From IMG/VR virus record IMGVR_UViG_3300037140_000179, positions 1 to 39,360 of that record: a DNA stretch of 39,360 nt; one strand, written 5' to 3'. A program made the translations under genes and the position numbers. The stretch is from a virus. Numbering within the stretch: position 1 is the first letter of the stretch; each line of letters starts with the position of its first letter. Below the pieces are notes generated by a model. The model was given only the letters and a program-made list of their open reading frames with translations. It had not been told where the DNA came from and did no database searches. Below, one piece after another: positions 36,044-39,360 of this stretch.

Positions 36044-38533
36044 TTAATGTTGATTACTAAATTGTCCTAATGCATCTACTTGTATTGTAAATGAATTTGC
36101 TCCACCTGAATTTGGGTGTGCAACTAACATACATTCTATAATATCATTTTCAACTAATGTAATTATGCCACTGTCTAATCCGTTAAGCGTATAAGATGTT
36201 ACATTAATAGTATCTCCTGCCGCGCTTATTGCTGCTATTGGATTTGTTATTAATTCAACACCATTCTTTCTCATAGAAATTCTAAATGACATATTACTTG
36301 TTGCAAAAGATTTATCTCTTAAGATAAATGTCATAACTGATAATAAAAACCTGCCAGTAAATCCGCCGCTTGGAGCTTTATATTGTGAACTTGACCAATT
36401 ATTTCCATTATCAAAATTACCAGTATCAAAGTCATTTAAAAATACAGTATCACCTTGATCTTGATCTGCTATTGCTGATGTAGTTAATGTTATCAATTGT
36501 TGATTAGCATTTATAGTTGAAGCAAAAAATAAATCTAAATTAACTGCTGAAATAGTAATTAATGAAACTTCATTAACTGAATTAATGATCCAATTTGTTC
36601 CATCAAACGTTATCCTAAAGAAGAATCCTTGATCTGATCCGGTAAGAAACGCAAAGTCATTAGCAGTAAATGTTTTTAAGATTGTGTTGCTTGACGGATT
36701 AATGTAGTCTTGACAGATATGTAAGCTAAATGTGGATGCTGGAGATATAGCTTGCTTAACATGAAAATAAAATGTGTTACCATTCTTACAGGGCTTTCCG
36801 CCTGCCTGTATCTGTTCTTTATTTACGTTGAGATAAAAGTCTCCAGCTAATGTAAATGGATTACCAGTAAAGTATTGATACTGTCTATCTGTGCCAACAT
36901 AAAATTGTCTAACTGGGATCATAGCATTAGCAAGTTGAACGCTATCAACGCCTAATAGATCTCCTAGATCAATCCTTGCTATCTCATTTGAATATGCACC
37001 AGCATTCATAACTAATGTGATAGCATTTGAAGAGTATGTTACTATATATCCCCCAGCTAAGTTTGCCGCATAAGTGTTAGACTTTACTATAGGTAGATAA
37101 GCCCCTATCTCATCGAAAGCGTTCTCAGTAAAATAACCAAAGTTAATGTCAGAAGGCATACTGATCAACTTTCCGTATACATCGCCATGCTTTAGTCTAT
37201 ATGAGATCTCATATTGACATGTTGGGTTAGACCAAACTAAGAGTTCTACTTTTGCTAGAGGAGTGTTGATAGGAAAGTTAAATATCTGATCTGGTAGTGA
37301 ACCTTCTCCAGTAGCGATATTACTTATAGAAGCATCCTCTAGCGACTCACATACTATCTGAATTTCTTCAGCATCCGGAGTGATGATTATCTCATCTCCA
37401 GTGAACGTTGTGCCTCCATCAGTAGAATATTTATCTATGTTAAGGACATCTAAGACTAAGTTAATCTGACCTCCAACAAGAACGGATGAAACAATAGTAG
37501 CATAAGTGCCATCGGAAGTGTAGAGCCGATACCCATCGAAATCCGAGTTATTGAAGTCACTTGTCTTTTTATACTTACCTCCTTGACCACCTATAATGGT
37601 AAGAATGTTTAAGTTACTGTTGACTGTATAGTTTGTTGAGCGAAATGCCCAGCTAAGGTAGAGTATGTTCTTATCGAGAGTAGAGTTCTGGTCGCTGAAC
37701 TTTATCTTCTCTACTCCAAAGTTTGGGATAGCACCCTGTTGAATGTTGCTTGCAAAGAAGTCAGCTTTTAACTGCCACAGATCTGTTCTCTTATCTTGGA
37801 TGACAATAGTCCCATTGTTTTTTATCCTCGCCAAAAAGAATTCCGTTCCATCTATGTATGTAGGCCGAGTATTGGAAACAGTTTCTAATATGAGTGAAAT
37901 TTGACAAGAGTCATATTGAAATATATTTTTATCTGAATTAGAAGGAACTGCTGAAGGCGTAAATGTGCCTGTTACTTGATATTGTAAATTATTTTCAGCA
38001 ACAAATGTTGAATTATCAAGAATAGCTAAACTATCTGAGATAACTTCAAGAATATCATATTCTAAAAGATTATTTGATGAGCCTATAAAAGAAATTCTTG
38101 CTGGAAAATTAGGTTGACCACGGAGCTTAGATAAAAATCGCGTGTTGGCATCTCCAGTAAGATTTCCTTGAGCATCAATTGCTACAATACCTTTCTCAAT
38201 AGAAGATGAAGCGTATTTTATTTTTACCCAATAAAACTGGTTGTCATTAGTAGTCGCTAAATTAGAAATAGCATCGCTATAAATAAAATTTCCACTTGAG
38301 TCTATAGCGTCAATCTGATTAATTGAAATAGTTAATCCAGCTCCCTGAGTTACAAGCCCATTTGTAAATGAGTTTTGTACTACTCCGCTTTTAACAAATT
38401 CTTTATCAATAAGTCCAAAGCGGAGACTATTTGCTAAAAGAAATTTTCTCCAGCCAAAGTCATCAAGTGACTCCTTAAATGTTTGAAGCTCAGCTTCTGC
38501 TAGAAATTCATCTGGGGAAAATTTTATATGCAT
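36044..38533 (-). CDS. Large tail fibre/baseplate protein with jelly-roll-like C-terminus
   Basis: The 829-residue protein is beta-rich and low in cysteine. Residues 1-60 are helical (AELQTFKESLDDFGWRKFLL) and may attach it to the baseplate. The middle has repeated beta segments with Asn, Ser and Thr. The last 130 residues (YKAPSGGFTGRFLLSVMTFI, SFRISMRKNGVELI, NVTSYTLNGLDSGII) resemble the C1q/TNF-like jelly roll at receptor-binding ends of phage fibres. Host binding is inferred. It is the first gene behind the promoter at 38557-38564. Confidence 0.72.
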   Translation of the reverse strand: MHIKFSPDEFLAEAELQTFKESLDDFGWRKFLLANSLRFGLIDKEFVKSGVVQNSFTNGLVTQGAGLTISINQIDAIDSSGNFIYSDAISNLATTNDNQFYWVKIKYASSSIEKGIVAIDAQGNLTGDANTRFLSKLRGQPNFPARISFIGSSNNLLEYDILEVISDSLAILDNSTFVAENNLQYQVTGTFTPSAVPSNSDKNIFQYDSCQISLILETVSNTRPTYIDGTEFFLARIKNNGTIVIQDKRTDLWQLKADFFASNIQQGAIPNFGVEKIKFSDQNSTLDKNILYLSWAFRSTNYTVNSNLNILTIIGGQGGKYKKTSDFNNSDFDGYRLYTSDGTYATIVSSVLVGGQINLVLDVLNIDKYSTDGGTTFTGDEIIITPDAEEIQIVCESLEDASISNIATGEGSLPDQIFNFPINTPLAKVELLVWSNPTCQYEISYRLKHGDVYGKLISMPSDINFGYFTENAFDEIGAYLPIVKSNTYAANLAGGYIVTYSSNAITLVMNAGAYSNEIARIDLGDLLGVDSVQLANAMIPVRQFYVGTDRQYQYFTGNPFTLAGDFYLNVNKEQIQAGGKPCKNGNTFYFHVKQAISPASTFSLHICQDYINPSSNTILKTFTANDFAFLTGSDQGFFFRITFDGTNWIINSVNEVSLITISAVNLDLFFASTINANQQLITLTTSAIADQDQGDTVFLNDFDTGNFDNGNNWSSSQYKAPSGGFTGRFLLSVMTFILRDKSFATSNMSFRISMRKNGVELITNPIAAISAAGDTINVTSYTLNGLDSGIITLVENDIIECMLVAHPNSGGANSFTIQVDALGQFSNQH

Positions 38534-38556
38534 TTTACAATTTTAAGTTTAACTTA

Positions 38557-38564
38557 CAAATATA
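38557..38564 (-). promoter_or_regulatory. Promoter -7 box TATATTTG before the tail gene
   Basis: TATATTTG fits the Bacteroidetes -7 consensus, about 24 bases upstream of the tail-protein ATG. GTTAATAAG is not seen here, so this late-type promoter may be controlled differently from the others. Confidence 0.5.
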
Positions 38565-38589
38565 CTAAAATTATAGCAATCTAATAGTT

Positions 38590-39360
38590 TCATAATTCAT
38601 TAAATTCAAAACTTGTATCGTATGGAAGTAAATACTTCCTCATAATATCTTTTATCTGATCATACGTAAACATCAAGTTGTTATTTTTAATAACTAAGTC
38701 TATCCAGTTATTACATTGCAAAAATCCACTTGAGTAGTTAGTAGCACAAGGCTTTATGTTCACATCAGCTACATAAATATTTGGATTGCCTATTCTTACT
38801 CCATTTAACTTTAAGTATGGTATTGTCTTAACGGTTCCACTCGTAAATTGTAGATTATTTCCTTGATTCCAGCTTGTTAGCTCTAGCTGAGCAGTTTCTC
38901 TAGCATCAAGCTGCTTAAAGTAAGCTACATTATGTAAAGAGATACCAGCTGGTACGTCTTTTAGTGGACGATAAAAAAACGTTCCAGCACTTGTTGTGGC
39001 TCTAACAATAAAATTCTTCTTATAAGCAGTTTGTAGCGTTATATCAAATTCAGGAAAACGACTTATAGAATAGACGATACCTCTAAAAAAATAATACTTT
39101 CCAACTTGATTTAGATAAGCTCCTGTAAGAAAGTTTCTACTTGCGCTTAAGTCTATAACATTATTTATGTTGATCAAATTTCCATCACAGTCAAAAGCAT
39201 CAACTCCAAAGCTTAGCTCATTGCTAGTTATGTCCGTCTTTATCCTAAATGTAAATTCGTAGTCAATGTTAACATTTACATTGATAGCATATTGATTGAT
39301 ATATGCTAATGAATAATGACTTACTCCATCAAGACCAAAGCCAGATGGGTTACCAATTAT
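38590..39360 (-). CDS. Structural protein, partial (runs off the right edge)
   Basis: The frame is open to the last base of the window, so the N-terminus is missing; 256 residues are visible. An internal TTG at 39177 could be mistaken for a start, but 61 coding-like codons precede it (for example ELSFGVDAFDCDGNLININN). The protein is beta-rich with many Asn and Tyr and ends MRKYLLPYDTSFEFNEL. Its position next to the tail fibre gene suggests a tail or baseplate component. Confidence 0.65.
   Translation of the reverse strand: MIGNPSGFGLDGVSHYSLAYINQYAINVNVNIDYEFTFRIKTDITSNELSFGVDAFDCDGNLININNVIDLSASRNFLTGAYLNQVGKYYFFRGIVYSISRFPEFDITLQTAYKKNFIVRATTSAGTFFYRPLKDVPAGISLHNVAYFKQLDARETAQLELTSWNQGNNLQFTSGTVKTIPYLKLNGVRIGNPNIYVADVNIKPCATNYSSGFLQCNNWIDLVIKNNNLMFTYDQIKDIMRKYLLPYDTSFEFNEL

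Noticed and set aside
38590-39177. Reading the right-hand structural gene as complete with a TTG start at 39177
   Set aside because: The same frame is open for 61 further coding-like codons to the window edge, so the gene is partial and its real start lies outside.
1-39360. CRISPR arrays and tRNA genes
   Set aside because: No regularly spaced direct repeats with unique spacers and no cloverleaf with a T-arm GTTCRA signature were seen by eye on either strand. A tRNA scan would be needed to exclude degenerate tRNAs.

Overview
This window looks like a piece of a large, AT-rich, probably lytic double-stranded DNA phage genome that infects a member of the Bacteroidetes. All supported genes lie on the minus strand and are read from high to low coordinates. 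They are tightly packed, with many ATGA or TAATG stop/start overlaps. The phage assignment rests on a terminase large subunit, tail-type virion proteins and a full phage replication set. The host assignment rests on recurrent promoter cores of the form TATATTTG (the Bacteroidetes -7 box TAnnTTTG) and weak Shine-Dalgarno sequences.

Layout in transcription order, right to left. At 39.4-35.4 kb are virion genes: a partial structural protein, an 829-residue tail fibre or baseplate protein with a jelly-roll-like C-terminus, and a small virion protein. At 35.3-31.6 kb is a replication block: a possible helicase partner, a DnaB-like helicase, a zinc/TOPRIM primase and two unknowns. At 31.6-31.5 kb, just behind a promoter, is a candidate pseudoknotted RNA; a 46-residue gene and a winged-helix replication protein follow. 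At 30.9-27.4 kb is a DNA polymerase III alpha subunit, preceded by a terminator-like hairpin. At 27.3-20.7 kb is an overlapping operon that I read as a pyrimidine-nucleotide or base-modification pathway: methyltransferase, FAD oxidoreductase, two adjacent ThyX-like proteins, a truncated GIY-YIG nuclease, a dUTPase-HAD fusion, an unknown, a dTMP-kinase-like P-loop protein, a nucleotide-sugar epimerase and a short ThyA-like protein. At 20.6-18.5 kb are small genes and a FEN-like 5' nuclease.

At 18.5-15.8 kb is an array of integron-like gene cassettes. Small accessory genes are separated by palindromic, attC-like sites. In four of four testable cases the first bases of a cassette (GTTAGTG, GTTAGTT, GTTATG) are the reverse complement of the box that closes the same cassette. 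A tyrosine recombinase gene follows directly at 15.7-14.9 kb. At 14.9-7.4 kb are recombination and repair genes (SbcC, SbcD, a RuvC-like resolvase), a lipoprotein and many small unknown genes. At 6.9-5.4 kb is a UvrD-like helicase. At 5.3-1.8 kb is the packaging module: TerL flanked by two similar TerS-like genes, then an HNH-type protein. At 1.7-0 kb are small genes, including an acyl-carrier-like protein without its serine and a DEDDh exonuclease.

A 59-bp promoter block is repeated with two mismatches before the 467-residue gene at 14.2 kb and before the modification operon at 27.3 kb. A GTTAATAAG motif recurs upstream of several promoters, which suggests a phage-wide control signal. The three strongest leads are the cassette array, the two-ThyX modification locus and the pseudoknotted RNA.
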